Shown here in pieces: positions 11,790 through 23,459 of a DNA stretch of 64,000 bases. Position numbers and translations under genes: made by a program. Positions within the stretch are counted from its first letter, which is position 1, and every line of letters starts with the position of its first letter. Source of the DNA: Pseudeuparius sepicola (taxonomy: Eukaryota > Arthropoda > Insecta > Coleoptera > Anthribidae); NCBI GenBank assembly GCA_963920635.1, contig OY987303.1:48297223-48361222 (forward strand). Direction: 5' to 3'. The notes beneath the pieces were generated by a model that saw nothing but the letters and a program-made list of their open reading frames with translations, ran no database searches and was not told the DNA's origin.

Positions 11790-11880
11790 TCGGTCATTGG
11801 AAGTGCGCCATGTGGTACCATTGGATAGGCTGCAACCTAAATCCGTTTGATTTTTGTATTTGGGATACGAAACGGAGCTA
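11790..11880 (+). pseudogene. Tc1/mariner-type transposase scrap (third-Asp motif)
   Basis: The frame reads NLNPFDFCIWDT, matching the D-L-N-P-L-D-F-x-x-W motif around the third catalytic Asp of DDE/DDD transposases. It ends at a stop within a few codons. A better copy of the same motif is at 14775-14997. Confidence 0.5.
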
Positions 11881-12582
11881 AATAACCCGCTGGAATTAAA
11901 TCATCAGCTGGGGGAAACCGAGAGGTCCCTAATACTTTGAATCGCCGCGGCAAGTTTACGTTGAAATCACGTGATTTGTTCGTAATTCCCCAAAAGAAAA
12001 ACAAAGCAGTGTTCTTGGTATTCGTGTGAAAACAGTGCGAGGCCATTTCGTTACAGTCGTAGAAGAAAACATATTAATGTTTCTTGAAGCAGTGAGCTGT
12101 TACCTAGCAGTGTATTTTATGATTTATACCGACAGTGTGACATTAAGAAGGCTGCGCTGTAGATTACTCTAAATTATCTCCGGAAATATGACTTTCTGGC
12201 AAATGAAATAATTACCGGAAACTCCAGCGGAGTTAGTCTAATCCAGTTAGTGCGACTACCTCAGTCACGCGACCCTTGGTTTAAGCCATGACAAGGGGTG
12301 ACAGTTTTTTCATCGTCCGTAATCAAATTAGGCCAATGGCTGGCGCTCTATCTTATCAAATTTCGTGGGTGCAGATAAGGGCACACCATTAATTATTGTT
12401 TGAGTCGGAGAGCCAAGGTCATGATTTGTACACTGCTGCCCGCCTGGAAGGGTAAGGAAAATAAAATTAAACCTACAGGATGTCTCGCTTTTTATGATAA
12501 TACCTAATTTCTCAGAAGTCTTCACTAAAGTAATTCATTATTAATAAAGATATATGTTTTGTGGCATATCCGATAGAAGATA
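11881..12582. other. no gene recognised
   Basis: Mixed composition with a GC-richer part near 11880-11990 and 12180-12460. A short stem (accccttg/caaggggt type) lies at about 12271-12300. No supported coding content. Confidence 0.3.
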
Positions 12583-12584
12583 AT

Positions 12585-12658
12585 GCACTCCAGCCAGGAT
12601 TAGAACCCGGGACTCCTACTAAGCTTTCGGAGCATACGGGTTCCATCGGCTAGGTTGT
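12585..12658 (-). repeat. tRNA-derived SINE head or tRNA-like pseudogene
   Basis: On the minus strand TAGCCGATGG (12643-12652) resembles a pol III A box and GGTTCTAATCC (12597-12607) differs by one base from the B-box consensus GGTTCGAATCC. Their spacing of about 35 nt is that of a tRNA. No complete cloverleaf was drawn, so a SINE head is likelier than a working tRNA. Confidence 0.45.
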
Positions 12659-12684
12659 ATTTAATTCAACTGACTACACAGGCT

Positions 12685-13830
12685 GGCTTATATAAGTGGC
12701 CCACTCAAAATATCTCTCCTGTTTTCTGAGAAAAAAAGCGGTGGTAGATTATGCGATCGATAGCCCTTCTGGGTGGCCTTCTTTTGTCATACTAAGAGTT
12801 GCTGTCCATGGCTACCTACGAAATCTATTGCCAAAAATGATAAAATTCAAAATTTGTGTTTTGTAAAGCAAAATGTTCTCATTCAATTTCATGTGTCACG
12901 CCTGCCTGTTTGTTCTGTATTTACAATAAAAAAAATAACAAAAAATATTGGTAATATTTGTGATTGACATAAGATCTAGTTGCCCATGGAAACAAAATTG
13001 TGCGATGTTAGCGTTATGAAGTTAATAAATAATGAATAGAATTTTTCAAATGAGGTTACCTAAAGAGAAAAGTTTACGCGACAGCTGCTTCTCAAAATGT
13101 GTAATATTAAAAAATTAAAATACTTCAAGTAAGCAGCAGCTGAAGTGCTGAAGCTGAAAAGATGAAACGTTAAAAATGTGGCGTTGTTTGTTGTGAAAAG
13201 GAAATTAAATATAGGCGTTCACTCACCATTATTTATTGTAATATTACAATATTTTGTTATTATCTTTTTTAAGATAATTAGTTTGGGCATTAGGTACCTG
13301 CTAAGTGTTACGTTAAATTATTAAAAATATTAAGTATTTTTAATTTATTTCCAAAAAATAAAAAATGGCTGAGTTTAGTATTTCTTTTTATTATTTAATA
13401 ACAAAATAACAATTCCAGATTAGCTATTCGACATACGGTTAAGCGCATATAAACCACATTATTTTTAGATTTTTAAAGCCGTGGGTAACTAGATCTTATA
13501 CTAATCACAAATTTTACCAATGATTTTTCTCAAATTTTTATAGTAAATACGGAACAAACTGGCAAGTGTGACATTAAATGGGATATTTCGCTTTATAAAA
13601 AAGAGGTCATATCGAATATTTCAAAACTGACTTAATATTTGGATTTTGACAGTTGACAGAAACAATTTTTTGTTAATCGATTTTGTGTACCTCTGGAAAT
13701 GAAGAAATTGGACAGCAACTTTCATTTTCACAAAAGAAGGCAGTCCAGAGGAGTTAGCGATCGTGCCCGCCACCGATTTTTTCTACAAAAAAATAGCCGA
13801 TATACTTTGGGTAAGTCATTTCTACATAAC
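12685..13830. mobile_element. diverged long inverted repeat (foldback), arms about 300 bp
   Basis: The left arm (about 12685-12995) and right arm (about 13477-13830) are reverse complements over their length at roughly 70-80% identity. Anchor blocks are gccttcttttgt, gttgctgtcca, gtttgttc.gtatttac and ataagatctagtt.ccca. The loop (about 480 bp) is AT-rich with no recognised frame. The open frames at 12773 and 13699 lie in the arms and are not independently supported. An old foldback element. Confidence 0.6.
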
Positions 13831-14229
13831 TATCACTTAGTACAAAAAAATTTACCACGTGCGCACGGTGGCTTAAGAAAACATAGAAAAATATTTTTAT
13901 CCATCCATTATGGCTTCCAAACATACTGTCAGCTTGAAGTTATTTTCGCGGTGTTGCCGTTGTTTTAGGAAGGATGAAAATACCTTTTTACTCAAACAAA
14001 TAAAAAAATACATAAATAACAATCGATTTGAATCTGTACAGCTGCAGCGATGTTAGATTTACCCGAGGTTCTCCCGGATTCGCCTTACCTTACTTTGAAA
14101 TTTAACTAACCTAAATTCACCTGACCTCTTAAGCCCTAGATAAAGGCGTAAACCCCGTTTTGATATTTCGTTCTTTTAGCGCGCAGTGCAGAACCCCAAA
14201 CAACAGTTTATTTTCAATTAAAAGCTCAC
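13831..14229. other. AT-rich, no gene seen
   Basis: No structure recognised. Confidence 0.35.
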
Positions 14230-14585
14230 CCAATATCCGAGTCAATATCCTTCCATATTGGGCAACGGCTGCTTAGGTGTAGTCGACTTACTGTATGGAC
14301 TCACACCATGCAACGACTTTGGTGCAGTTGATTCCCTGGCTTGGATGTTCACTGATCGTGCCGCTCCCTCGTCGTACACAGCACTCCGAGGCTCTTGTAG
14401 TCAACTACTGGTGGCCTGGTCGGTCCGCCGTGGTAACACCTCTTGATTTCCTGTATCCGGAGCACTGGGCGAGCTGCTGCACGTATGCCGTTACTCTATT
14501 ACTGTCCTCCCCTCTTGGCTCTCCCGCGCAAGTCACGAGGCCCGGCGATGTTGACCAACCCGCAAACTGAAGTACAGGTATTACC
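14230..14585. other. GC-rich block of unknown origin
   Basis: A sharply bounded GC-richer stretch with overlapping open frames of 60-91 codons on both strands and no recognisable domain. The sharp edge suggests an inserted element or captured fragment; LTR-like origin is possible but I see no partner repeat. Confidence 0.3.
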
Positions 14586-14774
14586 ATAATTGGCCACTTG
14601 CACGCTTAACTCCGAGAACTTCCCCTATCGCCTAAATTAAATCAAAGGTTTCCCAGTGCGTTCACCTGAATTTCAACATCAACACTATCCATATATCTTA
14701 TTGGAATACTGTCGCTTAGAAATAACAATACAACTAATAACTAATTAAATGGGAAAGTTAGGGCCTGGCACACC

Positions 14775-14997
14775 AGACTTGAATCCATTGGATTTTTGTA
14801 TTTGGTGATACATGAAGGCGACTGTGTACGAACAGGAAATCGACAACGAGCAGCAGTTACGTGAAAAAATTGAAGGTGTAGCTGATCAAATCCGGAATAA
14901 TCATGGACTTTTTGCACGTATCCGGACTTCTTTAATTAACCGAGTGAATTTGTGCATCGAGGTTAACGGCGGCCTCTTTGAACAGCTACTGTAGTGC
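14775..14997 (+). pseudogene. Tc1/mariner-superfamily transposase, C-terminal fragment
   Basis: The frame begins PDLNPLDFCIW, the motif bearing the third catalytic Asp. After one stop it continues MKATVYEQEIDNEQQLREKI...FARIRTSLINRVNLCIEVNGG to a stop at 14994. This is the usual C-terminal order for these insect transposases: the motif, a charged helix, then a R-x-x-x-C-I-x-x-x-G-G end. Everything upstream is missing. The in-frame stop and truncation make it dead. Confidence 0.7.
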
Positions 14998-14999
14998 TT

Positions 15000-16421
15000 T
15001 CCATATGTGTGCTAGTACAGTTGTGTTTTTTGGTTACCCTTCGGGGTTTTCCTGGCGGAGGGGATCCACCTCGTCGTGGTCGCCAGGCTGAGTACCTCGC
15101 TTCAAACAAAAGGAATGGCTCAGGGAAACCAAGAGGTTACCAACAGATTTAGAAAATGTGAATGTTGTGTTATGTAGTGCTGTGTGACTTTTAATGTAAA
15201 AAAGCAAGAAAACAGAATTGTGCAATGTTCAATCCTGGAAATGTCAGTAAGGTAGGTGTTTCATAGGCATTCTACATGTTCCTTAGAAAGTAAGTAATCG
15301 TTTCCAACAAGAAATCGAAATTTCGTTTTGAATCCTCGGATAAATTGATAGACGTGGCAACGCCGCGCTATTTCATTACCTGTCACTACCATTGACATAG
15401 GCGAAATTTTAAGACACGTCACGGCGGGCGTCCATAGGCGGCGTTTTTTGAGGGGTTTTAAACAATTTGAAAAAAAAAATGGGCTAAAGACAAATCTAAT
15501 TTTTCTTTATCTACCATAAAAAAATTTTGATAGTTAACCCTGTATAACCTCCCTGTATAGAGTTAGTAGCAGTGAGATGTAGGGGAATTCAGCGTCTTCT
15601 ACAACTACTAGAAGTGGTTTTAGAGGGTGGAGGTTAACCATTCATTATTGTTGGTTATATGAAATTCCTATTTGTTCTTCTACCCACAATATTCGACATA
15701 TTAACGAGTTAACGCGAGTATCGAACGTGGAAATTCCAATCTACAATGTCAAGACAAGAATATTGGAGCAAAACATCTCTCTTTATTTATAATTAGAGGC
15801 ACAAAAAAGAAACGCCCTTGTTTGTTAAGTCATGAATACCCGGCCAATAAACTCATTGCGGAATTGATACAAGGTAATAAATGAAAGCAATATTGATCGA
15901 TTGTTTTCTTTGAATGTTTTTACAAAAGCCCTATGGATACAGTAGGGTGTGTGTTAACATACCCTATGATTGTAATATATACATTCATCGGTTGAAGTTT
16001 CATTACTCACTTGGTAATATCATATTGGCCTGAAAATTTTACTGCCACAGGAACTTAATCATTTTTTCGACGTAACTTTTAAATGTTTCAGCGGTTTTCA
16101 TTTAAATGTGTTACGATATTTATATTCTCCCGAAATAAAAATGCTCTACCAAACTTTTGTCGACCCACTTTGAAAGGGACTGGACGGGATTCTTAACAGA
16201 GAAAAAATATTTGTTGATTATACTTCGATTATGGAAATATTTGTTAAAATTTGCTCCATAAGTTTGCTTAAAGTGGAAAAAGTGTGTCTTAATTTAAATA
16301 AAGTAACTTTTTCTAATAAACTTACCTATTTAAGGCTATACTTTTTAAGATACAGGGTCTAAGACATTTAGGGAAGATATATACAATTGATGTTACGCGA
16401 GTTTACTGTAATTTTGTAGGG
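15000..16421. other. no gene recognised
   Basis: 15040-15140 is GC-richer with a short inverted repeat (cctggcg...cgccagg) that may be the tail of the transposon whose transposase scrap lies just upstream. 15241-16421 is AT-rich without recognised structure. Confidence 0.35.
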
Positions 16422-17230
16422 ATGTTAAAATTTGGTCGCAATGATCAAAAAATGTTATTTTACAACAATTAACCAGGTTTCCATATTCACAATTCGCTGC
16501 AAATTCGGCTTCATATTTTTAATAATAAAAGAAAGAATATGTCAAAATTGCGGCAATGTTAAAATTTTGTCCGTCGTGAAATTCATAGATTTTGCTTTTT
16601 TACAATTTCAGCAAAGTTTCCAACTTCTGATCAAGTTGCAAATTTGAATATAAAGCTTCTCGAGGCCAACCGAGTTTTCCATGCAATTTGCAAAAAATGT
16701 TAAAATCTGTTCGATAGTCAAAATTTGCAAACAAAAGTATTATTGTGAATTTAGCTATCTGCCAAAGCCGTAGTTTGTTGCAAATTTATCAGCATGTCTA
16801 AGATATTAAAATGGTCCTTTGCAACCAAAATTTACCCATGTTAGAATTTTGTCGAACCTCATAAAAAAAATGTTTCCTTGCAAATTAGAAAAAAAAAACA
16901 CGATGCCATCAATCCAGTGATTTTGCAGCAATGTTAAAATTTTGTTCGGAAAGTTAGACCAAAAATTTTTTATTTAACCACAATTAATCATGTTGCTATA
17001 TTTACAAATCGCTGCAAAATCTGCTGTAGACCTTAAATATTAAAAGGAAGGTTATGTCAAATTGCAAAAATGTTAAAATTTTGTTGGGCGAGATTATCAT
17101 AATTTTAGTTTTTTGCATTTTTAACAATTGTTGCCAACCTTTGATCAAGTTGCAAAATTGCATATTTTCAATTTGGTTGATACATTATTATACCCTATAG
17201 TTTTAAAAATGTTAGACTTAATTTGAATTT
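16422..17230 (+). repeat. diverged tandem repeat of about 140 bp
   Basis: The block atgttaaaattttgt recurs at 16422, 16556, 16697, 16838, 16931, 17070 and 17209: intervals 134, 141, 141, 93, 139, 139. A longer register also shows: 16425-16648 aligns to 16932-17163 through ttaacca..., aatcgctgcaaa and gatcaagttgcaaa. An old satellite or element-internal repeat, heavily mutated. Confidence 0.6.
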
Positions 17231-17559
17231 ATTTTCCTTATTTACTGGCCTAATTATAAATGGTAGGTACATAATGGGTAAGTTTCATTTTTGATGACCA
17301 CCAAATAACGTTAAAGAACAATAAAATAAATAATAATTATAGCATTTTTTTATTATTTGCGGACAACTAGTCTGTTTTCTTTATCCTAGATATATTTTCC
17401 AAAACTTAGCCAAAAGTTACAGACTGATTTTTTGTTATCTGGAAGCTGTCTGAGTGGTTTTTAATTTTTCAATATATCTGAAGTAAATGTTCACTATTTC
17501 TCTGAGTTGCTGGAGCGTATAATCACCGTTACAATATTCCAAAAGAAGAGTACTGCAGA
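17231..17559. other. AT-rich, no gene seen
   Basis: No structure recognised. Confidence 0.3.
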
Positions 17560-17680
17560 AAGCCCTAGAAAACCGTAGCAATCCCAAATGAGTGACAATT
17601 AGTAAATTACACATTATAAGATTAAAGGAGCATAACCGTGATTCTGCATTTTGCCTTGCGCTCTTGGCCATCAGCGGCAA
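17560..17680 (+). repeat. dispersed repeat, copy 2 (pair at 8855-8975)
   Basis: Ordered blocks shared with 8855-8975, with an extra segment of about 50 bases between the first and second blocks. Confidence 0.45.
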
Positions 17681-18989
17681 GACATGTATACTCGTACATG
17701 CGCTATCGAATGGGCCTGTTTCACACTTTTTTTTTTTGATAATGAATCTTAATAAGAAATAAAACACGAAAATATTTTCTTACGATGTTTTCGGCCGGGA
17801 AATGCCCTAAAAACGTTTTTTAAATTCAAATTCCTTCAAATTCAATAAGCTGATTGGCTGCGATTTAATTTAATAATATACCAAAATTGCAATGTTTTCC
17901 CTTTTTTGAGTTAAAAGTTACTTGCAGAATGAACACCAACTTGTAAGTTGTCCAAACCTAAATAAATCTGGTTTATAACAACATTTTGTCAGACGACTAT
18001 ACATAATCTTGACATCAAATTTTAATTTATTAACTCGAAATATTCTGACATCGATGTTTTTTTCCCGTCGATGTTGTTCATTTTGCAATTATTCTTCAAG
18101 TTAACTCTCCAATGTGTTTTCTATCATCCCCTAAAGTGGCTATCAAAAGGTTTTCCATATGACCAAAATATTCCTTTCTCCTTTCTCTCAATTATACGGG
18201 ATCTATGACTTTGTTCAGTTCTTCAGGGAGGTAACAATACTGATAATGCTAAATAAGTGCCTAGCACCATCCTTATTACCAATTAAATTTGATTTCTAAT
18301 CAGTGTACGATATACACTTTAACTTTTAACTTTTGCAGGTTTTCAGAAAAATATTTAGTTTTATTAGTTCGATTTACATTAAAGAATGACAGAATGACAT
18401 GACCAGCCCACATATTGTTAAAGACACGACACACGACCCACAAAACAACTACCCGTGTCTGTACGGTCGAGTTCGGACAACCGTTTATACAACTGTCTTT
18501 CTCTATACAATCGATTTCGATTCAATGTGCACGTCTGAGATTAGAACGGAGATGTAATTTTTGGGGCTTCGATCACTAGTATAACCGGCAACGTCGCAAA
18601 CGCAATTTCACTGCTCCAAATTAAGGCGCGCTGTTTAAAATTTGTATATATTTCTTTAGTTAATAACAAAATTAGGTATTGACGAGAAAGATGCTGAGGG
18701 GGATTTTATTAAAGAGTTATGTGATTAATTTCATTCTAGTAGTAAGAAATATTGAAATTCGCTTGAGTGAACAAGGCCCATTGAACCAAGGTTGATCAAA
18801 GGTAGAAAAACATGCAGCCCAAATAGTTCGTTCCTCCTAAACAATATCGACCTGTGTCTGGGTGTTTTCCAATAGAGTTATCAAAGTTGGAAGTATACAA
18901 GGAGGAAAGGTATGTAAAGAAGAATTTGTCATTATTCTTTGAGAGTAAGTCTAAAGGAGGCATTCCGCATAAAAACTGACCTTCTGAAG
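17681..18989. other. no gene recognised
   Basis: Mostly AT-rich. 18410-18620 is GC-richer and may be part of an interspersed repeat. No domain found in any frame. Confidence 0.3.
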
Positions 18990-19350
18990 ACTGACACGAG
19001 GGGCGAAAACATAACTCTTCGCAGTCAGACAAAAAGGGACCACTCCCACTAGCAAATGAACAGACCCGTGTAAAGTTTCTTTTAAACATCCCCATCCCCT
19101 AATGCAATTAGTGCTGTTTAAGAGTTGGGCGAAGCTAATAAGAAAATCGGGAAACATTCCCGTCAGGTACGCCGGTGGTCGGGGCTCGTTTTGTGCGAAC
19201 TTTTGTTGGCGGGAGAGGCTGTGGAGGGGGTCGGGAGGTGAACGCAATTAGTTACGGCTAAACATAGTTCCCCGCGCCAGGGTCGCATTCGGACCGTTTG
19301 TTTTTCGAACCAATTTCAACTTCAAACATATTTCTCCGTAAAAAGCTTGC
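18990..19350. promoter_or_regulatory. candidate conserved noncoding island
   Basis: GC-rich, apparently single copy, with two CAATTAGT homeodomain-type sites (19103 and 19243 areas). Minus-strand frames of about 98 codons cross it without a recognised domain. Function inferred from composition only. Confidence 0.3.
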
Positions 19351-20325
19351 GGTGACATTCGGGGTACAATGCTAGTTAAGCTCTGCAGAACCGCATTACT
19401 GGCATTTTATAGAAGCCGTCTAGAGCTTCTAGACATTGAATAAAGGTTATAAGGAAAGGAAAACGGCAGCTATCATATTTGAGATTGAGATTAAATCCGT
19501 GTTCATCTTCGCCAATAGAATAACTTCGATGTCAGTTTGACAGCTACCGGTACTCCTACGTTTATAATCTTTATTCGATGCCTGTAGATACTTGTATGCT
19601 TATCCACAGTTACTTCATTATTTGCATTCATTCTGCTAGACCCTTTACGACTTTTTTAAAAATCTTAAAATCATTAGTACATCTATATGTCTGCAATAGA
19701 TTCGCTTTCAGAACTTTAAACGTTAACTGCTGGGTCAAGATTATCAGATCTGAATTTTGTAAATTTATATTAGCCAACAAATTCGAATTGCCCAGTGTTT
19801 TCTCCGGAAATTTGTATCAATAAACGTCAGGTGATTCAGGCACATGAACTGACAATATTCGGATCCTGTGTCTATGTATGTTTGCATGTTTTGGACGTCG
19901 GATGGATAGTGCTATTGAGAGAATAGTAATCGGAAGAAAGATGACAAAGAGACCCAAGTTGCGATTTTCATGCCAAGATGCGGACTTTCTCAACATGTAT
20001 ATCTTATTCGAAACTGCCCAAATCCAATTACTAATGCCACTAGAGATTTTTCTCTAGATGCCCCTTCCTCTAGTTATAAAGGGTCTGGTTGTACATGGAA
20101 CAATCGTTGAGAATTATTTAGAGCATTTACGAGTATAATGATAGTGGCTGATGGTGAGAGTGTCAGATTCGTCTAGTTTAAGTATAACATTATCAAAAGT
20201 AGGTATATATTCTTCCGTATCTTTCAAGTATAGTTTAGTTTGAATCTTGAAAAGTTTAAAGCGCGCGCACTAGATATTTTTCTATGTTCATTCTTGCATA
20301 CGTCACAAAATACTCTTCCAATATA
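19351..20325. other. no gene recognised
   Basis: AT-rich. There is a small hairpin (agaagc..gcttct) at about 19411-19430. Confidence 0.3.
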
Positions 20326-20913
20326 CAGGGTGAGTTACGTAGGTCGCGATGGTCTATATCGCCTACTCTGTTAGTGCTAGAAAGAAAAAGTAAAGACAAA
20401 ACTTATAAAGAAACGAGAGTACTATAATCTGAAAATGTTTTTAATGATTACTTGATTGATCCGGTTGTTATACCCGACAAATTAAACGGAAATTCCTTTT
20501 AATTTTAACCCTAACACCTTTGTTTGACAGGTGAGAGAATCATTTATTTCATGTCCTTCTGCTAGATCATAGTTCCGAAACCTTCTACGACTTTTTGTAT
20601 GTTTAAGAAATAATATGTATTTTTTTTTTCAAAACGGATGCTCGCATTACCTTTACGCACCCCACTGGCGCTTTAAAAATCCTGCATTACTTGTTTTAGT
20701 AGCACCTTAGTACGCATGATCCCTACCAAATTTGAAGTCGATACCTTTTGTACTTCCAGATATAATTTTAAAAAATTGTTTCAATAAATTAATTTTAACA
20801 CGCTGTATATTAAAAACAAAGCGTCAGCGGACATATATTTATTTAGAAAAGTTCTTAAAATCCCATTTACTAACATCTGTGAAGCGTTGTCAGTGTAATT
20901 TGCAGACACCCTG
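20326..20913. mobile_element. candidate small DNA element with CAGGGTG...CACCCTG ends
   Basis: CAGGGTG at 20326 and CACCCTG ending at 20913 stand in inverted order with TA directly outside both. A second possible right end (cacgctg) is at 20799-20805. The inverted part is only 7 bp, so the boundary is provisional. No coding content recognised. Confidence 0.4.
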
Positions 20914-21955
20914 TATAATTTATATAATTCGCGATACTTCAACTGGTTGAACAAATTATCCAAAATAGTGTTTATATTCTGCAACTCACGTCTGTGCATA
21001 CGATATTCTTCATGTCGAAATAATATAATATAAAAGCACTGTTAATATTACAAAACTGCTAAATAGTCTGCCTTAATATAATTAATTTAAGTAGCGAAGT
21101 TGCGAATCACCTTAAACAAGACATCGTTAATATCTTTTAAGAAACCTGAAACCCAATTGTCCAGTTGCTCTTTATCGCTATTTTTAGTTCCGAATGTTTT
21201 ATAGAGACGTTATACCATGGAAGTCTAACCATACTCTTATTTATTTGCACTAGGAACGCATTCCCCAAATATACGCAAACCAATATCTCAACAACAACTA
21301 GAACTCACCAAAATTAAATTTATGTTTACCCAGAAATGTCAGGATTCTTTCTAAAACGGCATTCCGCTTACCTGCGCCTTTAATAAAATTCTTATATAAA
21401 TGGCAGACCTACAAGCATGCATGCAATTTTGATTTGAGGAATTCGAAAAAGAGAAATATTCGCCTGCTATTAAAGATGTGAAATGCACAAATTTAAAATA
21501 TTTGTGTTATTACATTTTGCGTCTAAGCTATTGTGCAGGGGATTATTCGATATTTTTGTAACTTGTTTCAAAGCTATAATGCTTATGTTGAGCATTTCCA
21601 GATTAAAATATCCCTCATTCATATATACAGTCCTTATTAGTTTGTTTGAAGTAAAGGTTAATAATAGTGCTTCTGTTGATTTTTTTTCGTTTTTGTATAC
21701 CTATAAACTGGATAGTTAAGGTATGTTTCAAAGAAAATATCTCTCTCAATAATTGATAGAGTTAATTGCTGATATATATTTTTTGTAGCCTAGTTGATTA
21801 GCTTTAATTTAACGTATAATTTTTTTACCTAACCCAAATTTCGACAACACGCTTTGACATTTAATCGACCGTTTTTCAAAACCGGGTAACTGTGCAGGTT
21901 ACAAAACCGGGTACACGGTTCTATCAATCCCTTTTGAAACACTTATCTTTTATAG
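20914..21955. other. AT-rich, no gene recognised
   Basis: 21885-21925 carries a short direct duplication (acaaaaccgggta), probably the 5' part of the transposon whose transposase begins at 21956. Confidence 0.35.
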
Positions 21956-22153
21956 ATGCCACACTGCAAACGAAAGACTAATCGTCAATTCTGGGACCAG
22001 GAAAATATTAAATTGGCAATTATAGAGGTACTTGAACATATAATGGGGTATATGAAGGCATCACAAGCTTTTCATGTTCCACGGTCAACTTTAGAAGATC
22101 GAGTTAAAAAAGCAAGAAATGGATCTTCTCTTGATGATGCCAGTAAGACGTAA
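21956..22153 (+). pseudogene. pogo/Tigger-type transposase N-terminus (psq helix-turn-helix)
   Basis: MPHCKRKTNRQFWDQENIK... through a G-Y-M-K-A-S-Q-A-F-H-V-P-R-S-T-L helix-turn-helix to R-V-K-K-A-R: a pipsqueak-type DNA-binding domain as found at the N-terminus of pogo-like transposases. It ends after 65 codons where the sequence switches to an unrelated transposon. The DDE domain is absent. It could in principle be a domesticated psq protein exon, but the abrupt junction favours debris. Confidence 0.7.
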
Positions 22154-22189
22154 CGTCCAGAAATCAATCATTTTAAAAAATCATTATGA

Positions 22190-23071
22190 ATAATTTATTT
22201 TAGGTTTAGGCTGATATAAACCCGTTTTTAATGCTAACCATGATGGAAGTAACATACTTTTAATTCGGCATCTGGAAAAGCAATTCTTGCTGACTTCATG
22301 CAAGCCTTCTCGAAGTCCAAAAGTATTTTTTGGTACCAACTCTTTCAATATGCGGAACATTTCAGTCTAGGTGGCTTCGTTCTTGTTGTGGAGCAACATA
22401 TATATATATATATATATATACACATGGTGAAAATGAGTTGCCGACTTTGGCGTGCCAAGTGTACAGTTGGCAAAACATTGTTGGAGCTTTGTCAAACGTT
22501 CCGTCGCCAAATATGGTGCCTCGATTCAATTCTTGCAGCAATTCTCGGCTGCCCAACACTAACATTCGCTCTGGATTTTGTACTTCTGTATCGTACAACA
22601 AGAAACCAGCATACTTGGCCTACTCTGTGATGCAGAAGACTCCTTATCAGAGAAGATTGTTTGGGGATGTAAGCCAATACATCGTCAACGACACCACGTA
22701 ATGCATTCCCAACAACGTTGCGGGGAGTCGCGGTAACCTCGGTGATTGCTTTACGCATTTTGCGTCTAACAATGAGGGCTTGCGCTTTCTGGGGACATGA
22801 ATCGTGGCAGTGTCTTGTTGGTTCCATCACAATTCGTTCATTTTCCCTTCTTCATGAAGGCTCGACACTTTGCTATACGACTCTCTCTGCATCGCCATGT
22901 GATCGTCCCATTCGTTGTACGGAAGCATAGATACTCGAAACCCTTGTAAGTGAGGACTCGGTTTCCCTTTTGGCTTTGAGAGAACTCCATTTTGCTTCTT
23001 AGACAATAATCTGCTGCTACCACCTTGCTTAGAGACGAATGATGAATTGAATTTGGTAGTAAATGTAACAA
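22190..23071 (-). pseudogene. broken MULE transposase with FLYWCH zinc finger
   Basis: On the minus strand, starting near 23071: MEFSQSQKGNRVLTYKGFEY...W-R-C...K-C-R-A is a FLYWCH zinc finger. After a frameshift, KAQALIVRRKMRKAITE and TPRNVVG form the usual linker. A second shift leads to RMLVLGSRELLQEL and G-D-G-T-F-D-K-A-P (first catalytic Asp region), then QLYTWHAKVG. A TA microsatellite (about 22399-22421) follows. The frame resumes with NKNEAT, FRILKELVP and DFEKACMKSARIAFPDAEL, VCYFHH (second Asp and C/H region). The remainder is missing. At least three lesions make it a dead copy. Confidence 0.8.
22399..22421. repeat. (TA)n microsatellite
   Basis: About eleven TA units inside the broken MULE transposase; it interrupts the reading frame there. 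Confidence 0.9.
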
Positions 23072-23459
23072 TTATTTATATATGCTGTAATTACTATTGT
23101 AATTATATGGCTTCTTTTTGTGAGCAAATTTCGTGTGGAGTTATTTCATGTGAGGAACTTTCCGGTCACCGTTGGCTGCCGGGCGATTTAGGCGGCTCGC
23201 CGGATTCCGGAGTTGTCTTTTTATCGTCAGCCATCTTTCATCTTTCCTCTAAACCTTTTGATTCTCGGATCTCAGATGAAATACACTTTTTGGCAAAAAT
23301 GAACTGGCGTCCCAAAAAAGTGTAATGGCGTCCACCGCAGTCGAAATGGAACTACCGCGGCGTCCAGAGCCCGCCGAGATCCGGCCAAATCTCAAGCAAC
23401 GTTGCCGGATGTATGCGATCCTAGGACGCTAGCGTCAAGAAAAAATCGATTTAAATTAT

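Noticed and set aside
12585..12658. Functional tRNA gene
   Set aside because: A- and B-box-like sequences are present, but I could not draw acceptor and anticodon stems, so a SINE or tRNA-like relic is preferred.
13699..13968. 89-codon frame MKKLDSNFHFHKRR... as a gene
   Set aside because: Lies in the right arm of the diverged foldback and has no recognisable domain.
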